From NCBI GenBank assembly GCA_949825025.1, contig OX463783.1:17519628-17583627 (forward strand): DNA of 64,000 nucleotides, read 5' to 3'. Each line of letters begins with the position of its first letter. Within the stretch, counting starts at the first letter, position 1. Shown piece by piece: positions 1-21,245 of the stretch. Position numbers and translations under genes: made by a program. This stretch comes from Siphlonurus alternatus (Eukaryota > Arthropoda > Insecta > Ephemeroptera > Siphlonuridae). The notes under the pieces are model-generated. The model saw nothing but the letters and a program-made list of their open reading frames with translations. It did not search any database and was not told the DNA's origin.

Positions 1-418
1 ACGTTATCGCACACTAAAAATGAGGTCGAGCGTGGCGCAGTGCATTGACCGGTTCTCGTTAGATCACCGAAGTCAGGCTACGTCGAGCGTGGTTAGTACT
101 TGGATGGGTGACCGTTTCAAGTAAAAAATACGTTGCTCCCTCCCTGGGGTAAATTCATCTCGCTTTCCACCCAGTGCAGTGATGCACTTGTGTGTGGTTC
201 CTCAGGCTTTGGACATCGCTTTGGTCCATTGAGAAAAAGTAGAGGTGTCCGTCCTGACTGAGGTTTTCCACGGTTCCCTCAGTCTCACCTCAGCGAATGC
301 TGGGACGCGTAAGCATGCAGGCCGTGGCCACTATCCGTTCCCTACCTTATCCCTACCCAGTACCCCGCCGCGAGCTGGAAGCTCTTAGGGGTGTATCCTT
401 GTAAAAAAAAAAAAAAAA
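1..418 (+). repeat. SINE with 5S rRNA-derived head and poly-A tail
   Basis: About positions 26-115 resemble 5S rRNA: CGGTTCTCG, then GATCACCGAAGTC, then GTGGTTAGTACTTGG and GATGGGTGACCG occur in 5S order and spacing, covering the internal Pol III promoter. The rest is not 5S. It contains a tail module (about 255-385) with GAGGTTTTCCACGG, TTCCCTCAG and GCCGTGGCCAC, as in several arthropod SINE/LINE tails, and ends in a run of A at 403-418. This architecture fits a SINE3-type (5S-headed) element. A second, interrupted copy lies at about 61020-62199. The 5' boundary may lie at or just before the window start. Family name unknown to me. Confidence 0.75.
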
Positions 419-1761
419 TTACTCATTACATAAAAAAATCAATTAACTACACTACCTACATACAATAGGAATAAAAAATGATTAAAACAATAATATTGAT
501 AATTCGTATTTAGTAAAATAATATAGCGTGTTGTTTAAAAAGGTAAAAACAAAGTAAAAATATAATTTAATTGCATGAGAAGTTCAGTATCATACATGAG
601 AAAAGATATCAAAATACATTTTAATGTATTCTTTTTTGTAGATTTCATATTAATTATACGCATAAATCAATCAACTGACCAAGGTTTTGGTATATATTTC
701 AATCCTTCAAAATTTATACATTAAATAACATTAAATTTAATACATTTAATTTGAATATCAAATTTGATATTGATTAAGTCTAAAAATAACTTTAAAAAAA
801 GGATGTTGACATCATTCATAAAAAAAGTCACATTTTTTATTAACAAAAAAAGAATTGCGCATCCACTTGTAAAAAAAAAACTTGCCTTAAGCATGTAAAT
901 TTTATATTATAAAGAATTTTTAAACATAGTATGACTTTTTTTTATATATAAGTAAGTGTTCTCATATACGTCATTTCTGCGTCATACTGACGTCATAAAT
1001 AGTTACAGAGAAAAGAGAGAGAAGGAGAGAGAGTACATATTTCACAGTATGCTGTCACAATTCGTTTGATTACGTAGCTAACTGAGTGAAAAATTAACAT
1101 GAACTCTTCGTAATAAATTGCAAGATAATTTTTTTATTAAAAAAGGTAATATAAGAAAATTTAATTTTAAAAAAATATTCTATTTTTAGAATCTGACGTC
1201 ATTGCTCGTTAGCTTTTTATTAATTTTTTTTTAAATGTTTTAACTGAATATTACCATCGTAAACAACATTTTACTCAATTAAAGTGAAAATGTTTATGTT
1301 ACTGAACCTCCAGAAATATATGCAACGTCTCTTACAAATATATACCTAAAGAAACTTTAATGTCTGCAAATATAAAAATTAATATATATATTTTAATTAC
1401 ATTACACGTGAAATAAACAACTTAATGGCAGTGAAGGAAGGTAACAAGATATTTCACTAACCATTGTTAGCGTCAACCTAAATAAACGTGGATAGTGAGA
1501 AACTGATAGTGATTAAATCGTTTTTGGATCGCGCCTCTTTTTTTCTTAATCTTTATATTTTGCAGTACAAAGTATAATAATGTACGGTCAAGAATTCCTT
1601 TTCTGTTCTATGATAACGTTAGTGGTCTTAAAATATTTCTAACCGTCATTTATTGAAAGGAATGCTGTCTAAGAATGCTGACTCTATTGATATAAAAGCA
1701 TGCAGTATATAGAAAGGAACGTATGTCATATAGCGTCATTCTTTGTTATTCGATATATTGA
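419..1761. other. Non-coding AT-rich stretch, no gene seen
   Basis: Long A/T runs and no open frame with recognisable protein content. A purine-rich patch at about 1010-1032 and a sequence at about 1465-1535 that weakly resembles the conserved arm of the GATTCACGAAG inverted-repeat family are the only structure noticed. Confidence 0.5.
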
Positions 1762-1914
1762 GTACGATTCACGAAGAAGTTAGCCAGGTTTCTTACCACG
1801 TTTAGCTTAATCAAGTTTAAATATATCTGTTTCACGTGTTAAACCACCTAATAGTTAAACGTGGTTAAGCTAAACGTGGTTAGAAACCTGGCTAACTACT
1901 TTGTGAATCGCGCC
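1762..1914. mobile_element. MITE family A (GATTCACGAAG), copy 1
   Basis: Imperfect palindrome of about 150 bp. The left arm contains CGATTCACGAAG, TTAGCCAGGTTTC and CCACGTTTAGCTTAA; the right arm carries the reverse complements and ends GAATCGCGCCC. Related copies lie at 31491-31637 and 57340-57497, and a divergent subfamily at 19655-19762, 55074-55200 and 58933-59076. No protein is encoded, so it is a non-autonomous DNA transposon or foldback element. A target duplication is not clear. Confidence 0.8.
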
Positions 1915-1992
1915 CAATAAGTTTATCATAATGTTTAAGCAAAAAGTTTTTTTTTTTTGCATGCATATAGTAGTTATCAAAATTCAGACGAA

Positions 1993-2323
1993 AATGGACA
2001 ACATACATGAAAAAAAATTATTGCAGAAATGAATAGAGGGTACCAAACTATGCTACTCTGAATTTTTTCAGATTTTTTTGAGACCCGAAACTATTTTTAA
2101 ATAATTATTGAAAGTCCTGTGATTTCAGTTGGCACCACTGACTCCTTAATAAAAAGGATAGAGACTGGACGCCTATTGACGCCTCCAGGGGGCGTGGCCG
2201 CACTTTCAATAATTATTAAAAATAGTTCTGGGTTTCAAAAAAATCTGAAGAAATTCAGAGTAGCATAATTTGGTACCCTCTATTCATTTCTGCAGTAAAA
2301 TTTTTTCATGTATGTTGTCCATT
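1993..2323. mobile_element. MITE family B (AATGGACAACATACATG), copy 1
   Basis: About 331 bp with long terminal inverted repeats, from AATGGACAACATACATGAAA to the matching TTTCATGTATGTTGTCCATT. Subterminal arms contain ATTGCAGAAATGAATAGAGG and CTGAATTTTTTCAGA. The unique centre holds GCCTCCAGGGGGCGTGGCC. Another copy at 46981-47312 has the same arms but the centre in the opposite orientation. Arms are related to family C. Confidence 0.85.
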
Positions 2324-4856
2324 ATAAATAAAAATGCCACCCAATTAAAGAAAATATAGGAAAGTTAAAAAAATCGTTTTAAAAAGAACCATGCATTAAA
2401 AATTTAAATAAAGAAACGTGGAAACCATGTATTCAATAAACAGTACTGTGAAAGTATACCCAAATTATAAGCCATTCTATCAAAACATTGTTATATGTTT
2501 ACGTTAGGACTCTTTTGTGAGCTATTAGAAGATTTAAAAAAAATATATCTTAAATATTGCACAAGGAAAGTACAAGAACTGTGAGATGTAAATTGTTTAC
2601 AACTACAATCAAACAAGTAATAATACAATAATAATAATAAACAAATAAAAGCCAAAACATTTCCCCTTGAGTTAGGCAACTTGTTCAGCACGAAAATGAA
2701 GCGGGTTACATAAACATCAGGGGCAATATGACTGTCAAACTAGTGTTGTAATTTGTGTCTTATGAAGTCCTTTTTAAATACAGTAATTGTTATTAGACAT
2801 TTAATTCAAATATATATTTAAACTGATTTACTAACACAAAAAGTTATTTAATTAAAACTAGAAGAATTTATCATTGAATTTTCTAAATTAACTTTCTTAC
2901 TCTAGTGAAAAAAATAAATATATTTCATTAAACTTGTTGGAGAATTCCATTAAAACTACCTCTCTCTCTCTATTTCTCTCTCTATCTATCTTTCTCCTTC
3001 TCTGTATATTATACCTATCTCTCTATAAAATAATAATAATAAAAAAAAATCATTGATATTTATTTACTCAATATAATGTTTGTGCGTCACATTTTTCCCT
3101 ATTCGTGCAGAACAAAGAAATGTAAAGAAAAAAAAATTACAACAAAACTTTAAAATAGAAACGATACCGATAAATCTATAAAAATAATAATAAAAAGTAT
3201 AATATCTATAGAGCTTGAATTTTTTTTATCGAACTGAATGCATATTTAATGTCGACTTCCCGTACCAGGACTAAACTATTTCTTGACATACTTCAAAGTC
3301 GTGACGCAATACATTTATTACATAAATATATATACTATTGTGATTGAAAATATTGATATGTATATTATTATAATACTCATGTATATAATATATATTTTTT
3401 TGACCTGTGACATTTACATCAATATTATAAAAAAATATATTTTAAATTGAAATCTGATATTGATCAGATTTAACAATGTTGTGCTATTTTTGAAATTGGT
3501 ATATTGAAAGTACAAAAGGAAGTTCAGTTTGATATTTTTCTATTTTTTTTTTTTCTGAAGAAATCAAGGAAAGAAACTTTAGTTCGGATGGGAACTCGAC
3601 AAACATCCGATTTTTTTGTTATAAAACAGTGCACTATATAATTATGAACTAATTAATAAGCATTGATAATTAAGTACTGATATAAAAATTATTTATTACA
3701 GAAAAACAAAAAAATTACTTAAAATTTTACGAGACCTAAACACGATTATTTCGAATAAAATATATTTTTAATTATAATATATTTATAATTTAATTCCAAA
3801 ATAATTAAAAAATGAATTTATTTTTTTTTTTTATAAAACTTTCATTTTAGACAAAAACATTAGATTATTTTTATTTATATGTAGATATACCTCGCTCTCT
3901 TACTTTTTCTTTTGTCATAAGGCTAATGCTTTTTTAATTGCAGGCAAAACCTCCCTGATGACTTGATAACATAAGACTGAAATAGCAATTTATTCCCTAA
4001 AGACAGGCATAAATGACGAAGGCAAAAAAAAAAATAATAAAAATAAAAAATGTTTACATAAGGATTTTGTTGATCCATCTTTACGATTACACTTTTACTC
4101 TGATTACTTTCTGGTTCACTCATTTTCTGCGCAATATCCTCTCAGCAGGGTCCCCCCCCCCCCTCCTCTCTTAACATTCTAAGCTTTTCACTCCAAAACA
4201 TTGTTACAATGAAAAGGGTTACATACATATAATGATAATACTTTTTCTTTGTATAAAGGCTTATATTTCTGGGTCAAACTCTTCTTTACCGAACCAACGA
4301 ACAAAAACATTGATGAAACAAACAAACAAACAAACAAACAAAATACTAGTGTGTCATTTTTCACGTGTAAACATTTTTTTTATATAATTTATAAACCTTT
4401 TATTCCAATTACAATATTTTACAATGTTTGAAATAATTGTTTGTTATTTTAATGATACTTAAAGATGGAATAATAATTTTTATATGTCGTTGAAACAAGT
4501 TTTATAAATCTCACAAATAGACTAAATTGTATAACATTAAATTTAACAACAATATTCAATCATTAAAATAGCTAACGCATTTGTTTATATTATGAATGAA
4601 GTTATACCTTGTAGTCTTTAATTCATTTAAATTATGAACAGTTGTAACTTTTGCGTAAATTCTTTGATCAACAGATATGCTTAAAATAGCGTTGCATTTT
4701 GGTATATTTTTCAACAAAAATCAAAACCTACAGAATAAATGCTAAAATTTTTAGTATTGCTAAATTATGTACTGTATAAGACTACAGTTGTAGCCATGGG
4801 GCTTGATACATAAGAAAAAATACTCTAATTGTTGTTTTTGATATGATTGATTTCAG
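2324..4856. other. Presumed Rdl intron upstream of the Cys-loop exon; no gene seen
   Basis: The preceding Rdl exon was not found in this window, so this stretch is taken as the 3' part of the intron before 4857. It holds CT-rich microsatellite sequence at about 2961-3030, a C-run at about 4151-4162 and an (AAAC)n tract at about 4318-4341. Short open frames here look random. The intron ends in a normal acceptor, TTGATTTCAG. Confidence 0.55.
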
Positions 4857-4939
4857 ACTGACCATTACCGCTTCGTGTCCCATGAATCTCCAGTACTTCC
4901 CTATGGATAGACAACTTTGCCACATTGAAATTGAAAGCT
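4857..4939 (+). CDS. Rdl: Rdl GABA receptor subunit, Cys-loop exon
   Basis: This 83-bp internal exon of the GABA-gated chloride channel subunit RDL encodes [16 protein letters not shown] then [11 protein letters not shown]. The two cysteines are separated by exactly 13 residues, the signature disulfide loop of pentameric ligand-gated channels, which sits at the coupling interface between the extracellular domain and the pore. It starts after TTTCAG with one base of a split codon and ends before GTGAGTA with the first T of a Phe codon. Both alternative next exons (8379, 9426) complete that codon as Phe-Gly-Tyr. It corresponds to the exon before the 6c/6d choice in Drosophila Rdl. Earlier exons (signal peptide, loops D, A, E) lie outside the window. 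Confidence 0.95.
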
Positions 4940-5073
4940 GTGAGTATTCATTGCTATCGTCAATATATTATCAATTTTAATTATGTACTATGATCACATA
5001 ACTGATAAAATTTACTTTTAACTTTCAAGCATTTACATTTTAAAACCGATCCTACCTATATACTACTTCTTAT

Positions 5074-5315
5074 AATGGAGTATCGACCTCAATTTTTTTT
5101 ATTGCAAAAATGGATAAAGGGTGCAAAGTTATGCCAGCCTGATTTTTTTCAGATTTTTTACAGCCCTGGAAATATTTTTAAAAAAGGACTTACAATAATT
5201 TTTTAAAAATACTTCCAGGGTTGTAAAAATATGAAAAAAATCAAAGTAGCATAACTTTGCAGTTTCCACCCTCTATCCATTTCTGCAATAAAAAAATTTA
5301 GGTCGATACTCCATT
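5074..5315. mobile_element. MITE family C (AATGGAGTATCGACCTC), copy 1, internally deleted
   Basis: About 242 bp, an inverted repeat from AATGGAGTATCGACCTC to its complement. Inside the arms are ATTGCAAAAATGGATA and TGATTTTTTTCAGATTTTT. It lacks the GACGTCACG centre seen in the 312-321 bp copies at 23767, 45618 and 51673. Lies in the intron between the Cys-loop exon and exon 6. Confidence 0.85.
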
Positions 5316-5950
5316 ATATATTATTTAATTAGGTGTAAAATTTACAATAAATTAAAATTAATCTGAGAAAACAGCAAAAAAAAAATCAACAACTAACAAT
5401 TATATTTTAAAACTAAAAATAGTATAGACATTTTAAAGTTTGCATTTTTTTCTGTTTTTTATTCTACAACGTTACAATTATTTCTTACATTTTGTTGTTT
5501 TGTGAACATGGTACATAATACTATAGATACTAAACACAAATTACACATACAAGTAAATATTACTACAAAATATAGACTACTTACTTTTACACTGATATTA
5601 TTTTAAAATAACATGAAATACATTTCATGTATTATATTAATAATAATATTTATAATAATCATAAAGTATTATTCAATTATTTAACATTATATTTCTTTCA
5701 ATAAAAAAATCAATTACTTAAAGTTTAATAATGCATGTCATGTGTTTCAATTTTTTTAAAAACAAATAAGATCCAATTACAATGGTTATATGATATGTTT
5801 GTTATTTGTGTTCCATTTATGTATTTTACATAGGTTTCCAGTTACGAGCCTGGGCAGATTGTTTGTGTGCATGTTCAATCATTATCATATTAATAAAAAA
5901 TGAATTGATATTCCCATTTATTGAAGTGGGAGGATCAATTTTCATTTTAT
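5316..5950. other. Rdl intron, AT-rich, nothing recognised
   Basis: Simple A/T-rich intronic DNA between two inverted-repeat elements. No coding or structured sequence was identified. Confidence 0.5.
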
Positions 5951-6129
5951 GTACACCTCGGGATTGCAAGAATGTTACCCCTGCCTGGCTGCAGCTCCAA
6001 GATACAAAAGATATGCAGATTTGAAATTCTGGTGAGAAAAGAACATATTCTATAGTCAAGATAACAAAAACGTTCATTGTAACATCTCCATAGACAGCAA
6101 GGTTAACTTCGTGGGGTCCCGAGGTGTGC
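5951..6129 (-). mobile_element. MITE family L (GTACACCTCGGGACACCACGAA), copy 1
   Basis: About 180 bp with imperfect terminal repeats, GTACACCTCGGGATTGC at the left and TTCGTGGGGTCCCGAGGTG at the right. The interior reads AGATTTGAAATTCTGGTGAG, which on the minus strand matches the same landmark in copies near 43455 and 52311. An apparent open reading frame spanning it on the minus strand is not a gene. Confidence 0.65.
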
Positions 6130-8343
6130 GTATGAATGTACACCTATGGGAAAAAGTATCTAAGATCTCACTGCAATTTTCAAATATTTAAAAAAATAAT
6201 TAATAATCCTGGACAGAATTTCATAATAGTTTTCATATTTTTAAAAGGTACAAATTTTGTTGTAAATAGTACAAATGAGGGTTATATATACTTTAATCAT
6301 ATATGTACACTTACTGTATTAAATTTTAGAAGGGAAATGTATACTTAGAGACAGCTTGAAAGCTGATTGATTTAATGGAGTTCCAGCTCGAAGAAAAGGA
6401 AAATTTAAAATTTAGTTTTTGTTTTGTTTTTTGGGTACAGTTCAACATCCCTTAAATGTAATAGATAATACAACATTCAGGCTATCTCAAAGTGTATATA
6501 CATATCATGATAATTTGAAACAGGCTTAATTAATAAAAACAGGACCGAAAAATATTATTTAGAAAAAAAAATATTAATTTTTTATAAACATCAACGTAAA
6601 AATCTAGAAAACTAGAAACTTAAATAATTATATGTCTTTTAGATTCATATCAAGATAGCATTTTTTACTCTTTTTTTTCTTGTTGTAATAAATCTTAAAT
6701 AATATAATTTTGAACACGTCAAGTCGCGTTACATTTGCAAATTAGTCATAAAAATGTAATTATAAAATATATTTTATTAATATATTACTTTTTATATAAA
6801 AGTTACTTAAAATATAAAAAGTAGTTACACAAAAGTAGGAAACTATATAATATAAATATATTGTATTTTTTAAGTCAAGTTTAAAGTAATTTCCTACTTG
6901 AAAACTTTGCTCATTTTTGATGCTTAAAAAAAAGGAGGACTTTTTTAGTGTTCCATATATGCGTTAAAACTTTAAACTTTTTCTTCGTCTTAATAGCACC
7001 ATAAAATCAATAGTTAGTATCCCGGTGAGCTAAAGAATAGCACTTACAATTTTTGTTCTCTTTTTTTTAGGATAAAAAAAGTTTAAAACTATTCTTTGTC
7101 CTGAATTATAATTATCAAGTGTATCCTTCTTATATGTAATAGCCATTTAAAAAATATATTAGTTTATAAAATTGTATGTCTTTGTAATATTTCAGATATT
7201 GCATCAATAATAAATAAACAAAATTTATATTTTAGCAATTTTCTGTAACAGTTAATTTGTTGCATGTTTTTATTATTGAGGGAAAAAAATCAATATAATT
7301 TATATATTAAGATTTTCATTTATATTTTTATTAATAAAAAAATACATATTAAAATAGGGATGATTAAATTGTATTTATTTATTTTCTTCAATAGAATAAA
7401 AAGTTTTCTGTAAACATATTTTTTTTTACACCATAATACTACATAAAACTTTTTGATAAAATGTTTATTTTGCATATGTGTGCCAATCATTTATGTTCAT
7501 CTGCTTGACAGGCGAGTTTCAACCTTAATGATTATCATATTTAAGTATTTACAAGGTTGCAGTTCGCCTGTTTATGGTCATGCCAGAAAAATATTGCATT
7601 CTAAATTATGCAAAAAGTTTGATTTCAGCACTGTCATGCAATATTTTTTTGTGTTATAATACATTATAGGAAATATTGCAAAATTATAATATACTTTTTT
7701 TCATATTATTTGTTTATTTAATATTTTGTTATTAATAACATTAGTTTTCAAAATAATTTTGATATTTGCTTATCAATTATAATTATCTTAGTCTTAAATA
7801 TGACACATTAAAACATAATACTTTAAAAAAGAACATTATAATTGCAAAAATCCATAAACTTGCATGGAATTTTTACAATTTTAATTAAAAAATACGAAGA
7901 CTTTTTTTTTTTATTTAAAAGCATTATTCATTTGAACAAATTATACAAAAATTATCTTATGGTTATTTTGCAATATCATAAGATCGTAAAAGTTTCATGC
8001 ATGTTTGGTCCAGTGTTTTGATTGGTTGATATTTAGGTCACTTGGCCTGCGTTGACCAATACGAATGCTAGCACAAGTGTGTTTCTTCATTTTTACATAA
8101 TCTACACCCCATTTATAGTAATAACAGTAATATCTAATTTGATAAAAAAACAACATTTTTCTGTGGTTTCCTCTTTTTTTTTCTTCTTTTTTTAAACTTT
8201 CCCTATGGATATTTTGGGAAAAAAATACAACTTGATGGTTTAAAAAATAACAGGCCCAAAGATTAAACTTAAAAATGGACCATCTGTGCTGCAAATTACT
8301 CTTCTATCACCCTACTATATTATATATATTACAACCTAATATT
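6130..8343. other. Rdl intron upstream of exon 6, mostly featureless
   Basis: AT-rich intronic DNA. The only structure noticed is a small palindrome at 7509-7573, with arms of about 17 bp around ACAGGCGAGTTTCAACC and GGTTGCAGTTCGCCTGT. No gene recognised. Confidence 0.5.
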
Positions 8344-8378
8344 ACATCGATTATACCTCGATATCGATACATCGATAG
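8344..8378 (+). promoter_or_regulatory. Weak 3' splice site with ATCGAT cluster before exon 6c-like
   Basis: The acceptor of the first alternative exon reads ATACATCGATAG and has no good pyrimidine tract. The 35 bases before the exon instead contain four ATCGA(T) units, including TATCGATA. The competing exon at 9426 has a normal ATTATTCTTCTAG acceptor. A weak acceptor is what one would expect for a regulated alternative exon; the regulatory role is inference. Confidence 0.4.
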
Positions 8379-8516
8379 TTGGATACACCATGAGCGATAT
8401 TCGATACTATTGGGCCGATGGAACCAGATCTGTTGGTGTTTCCCCACAAGTTGAACTTCCTCAATTTCGAGTTTTGGGTCATCGACAACGAGATACAGAA
8501 ATAAACCTTTCTACAG
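8379..8516 (+). CDS. Rdl: Rdl alternative exon 6, 6c-like (mutually exclusive)
   Basis: This 138-bp exon encodes (F)[19 protein letters not shown], then [14 protein letters not shown] and [13 protein letters not shown]. It covers the extracellular segment between the Cys-loop and loop C, including loop F of the GABA-binding interface. It has the same length, phase and flanking splice phases as the exon at 9426, so only one can be used per transcript without repeating the segment. [10 protein letters not shown] and TEIN match the known 6c type of insect RDL; in Drosophila this choice alters agonist potency. Oddities are Ser after YTM, where Arg is usual (TMRDIRY), and Asp in HRQRD, where Ala is usual. 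The donor is CTACAG/GTAC. Confidence 0.92.
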
Positions 8517-9358
8517 GTACCAAAAAATAATAAATACAAGAAAAAAATCCTTACCTAATCCCTATTTTGATATATATAATGCACCTTGTATATCATAATC
8601 CTTGTGTGAAAACTATCTTTTAAAAGGAAGTTAACATTTATTTTAATTTATATTTGTAAAATATTTCAGATTTCATTTAATCGTTAAGTATAAATTTTAA
8701 CTTTTTTTTAAAAAACAAATTTTTGTAAAACTGACAAAACAAAAATTTTGCACGCTGCAGCCCAAAAAAATATTAATAAATAATTCTTCTCCATATTCTT
8801 TTTTTTTACGATTAATATACTACATTGTTGAATAAGTTATATGACGAAATTCAACAATGTATAATAACAATATATATAAATATTTATATATATATGAAAC
8901 ACTCTTACAAGACATGAGAAAAAATGTCTGACATGTTTGATATTGTTTATAATTATTATGTATTTTACGTATTTATAATGATAATTCTGTACACTCATTA
9001 TAAATAATAACGTGGCCTAATATCGCGGTCTCATTTTTATCGTGTGTGATTGTACTTCTTTATTATAGCTTTAAAAAAATACACTGAAAAAAAAAACATT
9101 TTATTTTTCTTTGCTTTTCTTTCTTTTTTTTTCTGATATAACAGCTTGAGCAGCAGCAGATATTCTACAAATATATTAAAAATAATTATTTTAATTTTAT
9201 TTTTTTATGTGCAGATAGTGAATACACCTGCATAATAATAATAATAATTATGCTTGTTTATTTAATTATGCTAATTAATTATATCTTCTCTTGTTTTTTT
9301 CTACTGTTATCACATTGAACACCATGCTATTGCTCTGTCTATTTTTTTTTATATTTAA

Positions 9359-19205
<9,847 letters not shown>

Positions 19206-19363
19206 AATATGCAACCGTTGGATACATGGCAAAAAGGATACAAATGAGAAAAAATCGATTCATGGCAATACAGAAGATAGCTGAATCGAAGAAGGTCGTA
19301 ATGGACCAATCATCATCCCATCCAGGTCCAGGAGGTCAAGATGATCATGCACCCAAACAAACA
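19206..19363 (+). CDS. Rdl: Rdl exon, end of M3 and start of the M3-M4 loop
   Basis: This 158-bp exon encodes (E)[34 protein letters not shown] and a loop segment ending [11 protein letters not shown]. It completes M3 and opens the intracellular M3-M4 loop; the basic MAKRIQMRK patch is characteristic of RDL. The donor is ACA/GTGAGTA in phase 0. In Drosophila the loop continues with VSNRPIGF and about 28 more residues before [10 protein letters not shown]. Here HAPKQT can join EVRF of the next exon directly in frame, and I did not find the extra segment in the 8.6-kb intron. The loop is short compared with Drosophila. Confidence 0.95.
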
Positions 19364-19654
19364 GTGAGTATCGCAAACCACAACCTTTTTAATGTTATCA
19401 GATACAAAATAAGACAACCGGTTTGAGATTTTTTTATTTTATATTTCTACGAGTCGTGTTATCGATTTTTTTTTTTTTTTTTTTTTCAAAATTTTTGACC
19501 CTCTGACAATCTCAAAATAATGCTACAAAACGCTGCAAAGTCACCTTTCCCTGTGCTTGCATGTTAAATATTTGGATGCCTATGGCGTTACAGCATTTTT
19601 GCGACAAGATTTTGAAATTGTTAAGAATGTTTAAAAAATGACAATGTATTCAAG

Positions 19655-19762
19655 AAAATTATCCACGTTTCTCACAAATTGCGGTTACAGTCAGCCTAAT
19701 TCAAATGACACTAAACGTGGTTAGTGAGAAACCTGGATAACTCTCTACGTAAATTGCGACCA
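19655..19762. mobile_element. MITE family A, divergent subfamily, copy in Rdl intron
   Basis: About 108 bp with ATCCACGTTTCTCAC at the left and GTGAGAAACCTGGATAACTC at the right, around a core with AATTCAAATGACACTAAACG. The AAACGTGGTTAG arm links it to family A; the core matches the copies at 55074 and 58933. Boundaries approximate. Confidence 0.6.
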
Positions 19763-20002
19763 ATATAAATCAAGGTTCTCTATCCAAATAATATTGAATA
19801 AAAAAATAATTCAGATTAACCATTATAAAAGTAAATTTCAACGAGCGGTTTGGTTAAAAAAAACTCCTTCATTTTAATCTTTTTAGTTCTTTCTCTCATC
19901 TTCTTCATTACATTGGTCCATGGCATTGGCATTGGTCATTATTTTGAGTTACCATACTTCGATGGTCCCCTTCAAATGCCTGTAAACTGCTAATTATAAT
20001 AG

Positions 20003-20074
20003 ATCCACTGATGTTACATTTTTAGATAATCGGAGTGTACAATTTGTTTATTAGAAATTTTTACATCAGTGGAT
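20003..20074. repeat. Small palindrome TCCACTGATGT / ACATCAGTGGA
   Basis: Inverted arms TCCACTGATGTTACA and TTTTACATCAGTGGA about 45 bp apart in the last Rdl intron. It may be a remnant of a small inverted-repeat element. Confidence 0.5.
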
Positions 20075-21030
20075 ATATTGTAGTTAACAGTTAAAAGACC
20101 AGTTCACCAGTTCTTTCTTATTTTTATCATCAATGTCCACTTCCTTAACTTTTGTTGCCTGCCCTCTAGCCCTCTTGAATTGTTGAAACCAAATAGTTGT
20201 AAGAATTCCAAATAAACAGACTATATAAATACAATGGAAATATCTCAAATCAAGTACAAATTGTCTTATTTTGCATCTGGTGGTATCATCTGTAGTCACA
20301 TATTGTTAAGTGTAACCAGAGAGTTCATTGCCATTTAAGCGGAAGGTTTATCCCAAGAATCAAATAGGGGAGAGTAACATCTCACTATTTTTCCCTTATA
20401 CTTTTGACTCTTTTGAGCTAAATTTGTACAGGGTTTAATCTTAATAACGCCATTTCCAAGGGTAAAATTACTATTTAATGAGCAAATATCGTGATTTATA
20501 GTTATTTTTTTAATGAATATGAGCACAAAATGTTGATTCTCACGCTTTGAATTAATAAGCATCTTGTTCAGGATTCAAATATGAAAGATTGTATAAGATG
20601 TCATATTTAACCTCAGAATTACCAATGTCTTTTTTGACCTACTCATTACCAGGAGGGGGGCGGGGGTCAAACGACACACCAATTAAATCCCTATCATAGA
20701 CATTATAATCCCTATAATGTTTTTATCCTCACTATTTTTTTTTTCGGAAATGTGTCACTTGGCAGCTAACTAAGAATTATTATTATTTTTTCAAGAATTT
20801 TGAATCAGTCTTTTACCATGATAAAACTAGGTTTTTTACACAATTTTCCGGCCTTAAGATAGTTGTGGGTCGTTTCTTCCCTTCTCTTTGGTAACGCTAG
20901 GGTTAATTAAGCCTTGAAGATCACTTTTTGTGCTGAACAATTTGCCTAACCTCAAGGCGCCATGATTTCACTTGACTCTGATCTTTAGTTTACATGTTTT
21001 TATGAGTTCATTATTAAGGTCAAATTAATA
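20075..21030. other. Rdl intron, no gene recognised
   Basis: Less AT-biased than the surroundings, with several short open frames on the minus strand (for example 20084-20299 and 20335-20562). None has a protein signature I recognise or good splice context. Confidence 0.4.
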
Positions 21031-21245
21031 TGAGTCAAATTAATATTCTCTCCGGAATAGCTGGAAAAGGATTTCTGGCCTTACTCTTCGCATTTGGTCT
21101 ATTGCAATTTCACACATGGATCAATACTTTTATTGCAAATCTCTTACAAAATTACAAAACTGAATTACAAATAGAATAATAAGAGCTACAAACTTAACAC
21201 TTCCGGCTACTTCCGGAGAAAATACTGAATTAATTTGACATAAAT
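21031..21245. mobile_element. MITE family K (CAGTCAAATT / CTCCGGAAGT), degraded copy
   Basis: Left end GAGTCAAATTAATATTCTCT then CCGGAATAGC; right end GGCTACTTCCGGAGAAAATA then AATTAATTTGACATAAATT. The ends are inverted relative to each other and match the intact copy at 58501-58717. Confidence 0.65.

Noticed and set aside
1..120. A functional 5S rRNA gene at the window start
   Set aside because: Only the middle and part of the 3' half of 5S is present, and it is fused to a SINE body with a poly-A tail.
5826..6143. 105-codon minus-strand open frame in the Rdl intron
   Set aside because: Most of it lies within the MITE family L element, with no protein signature.
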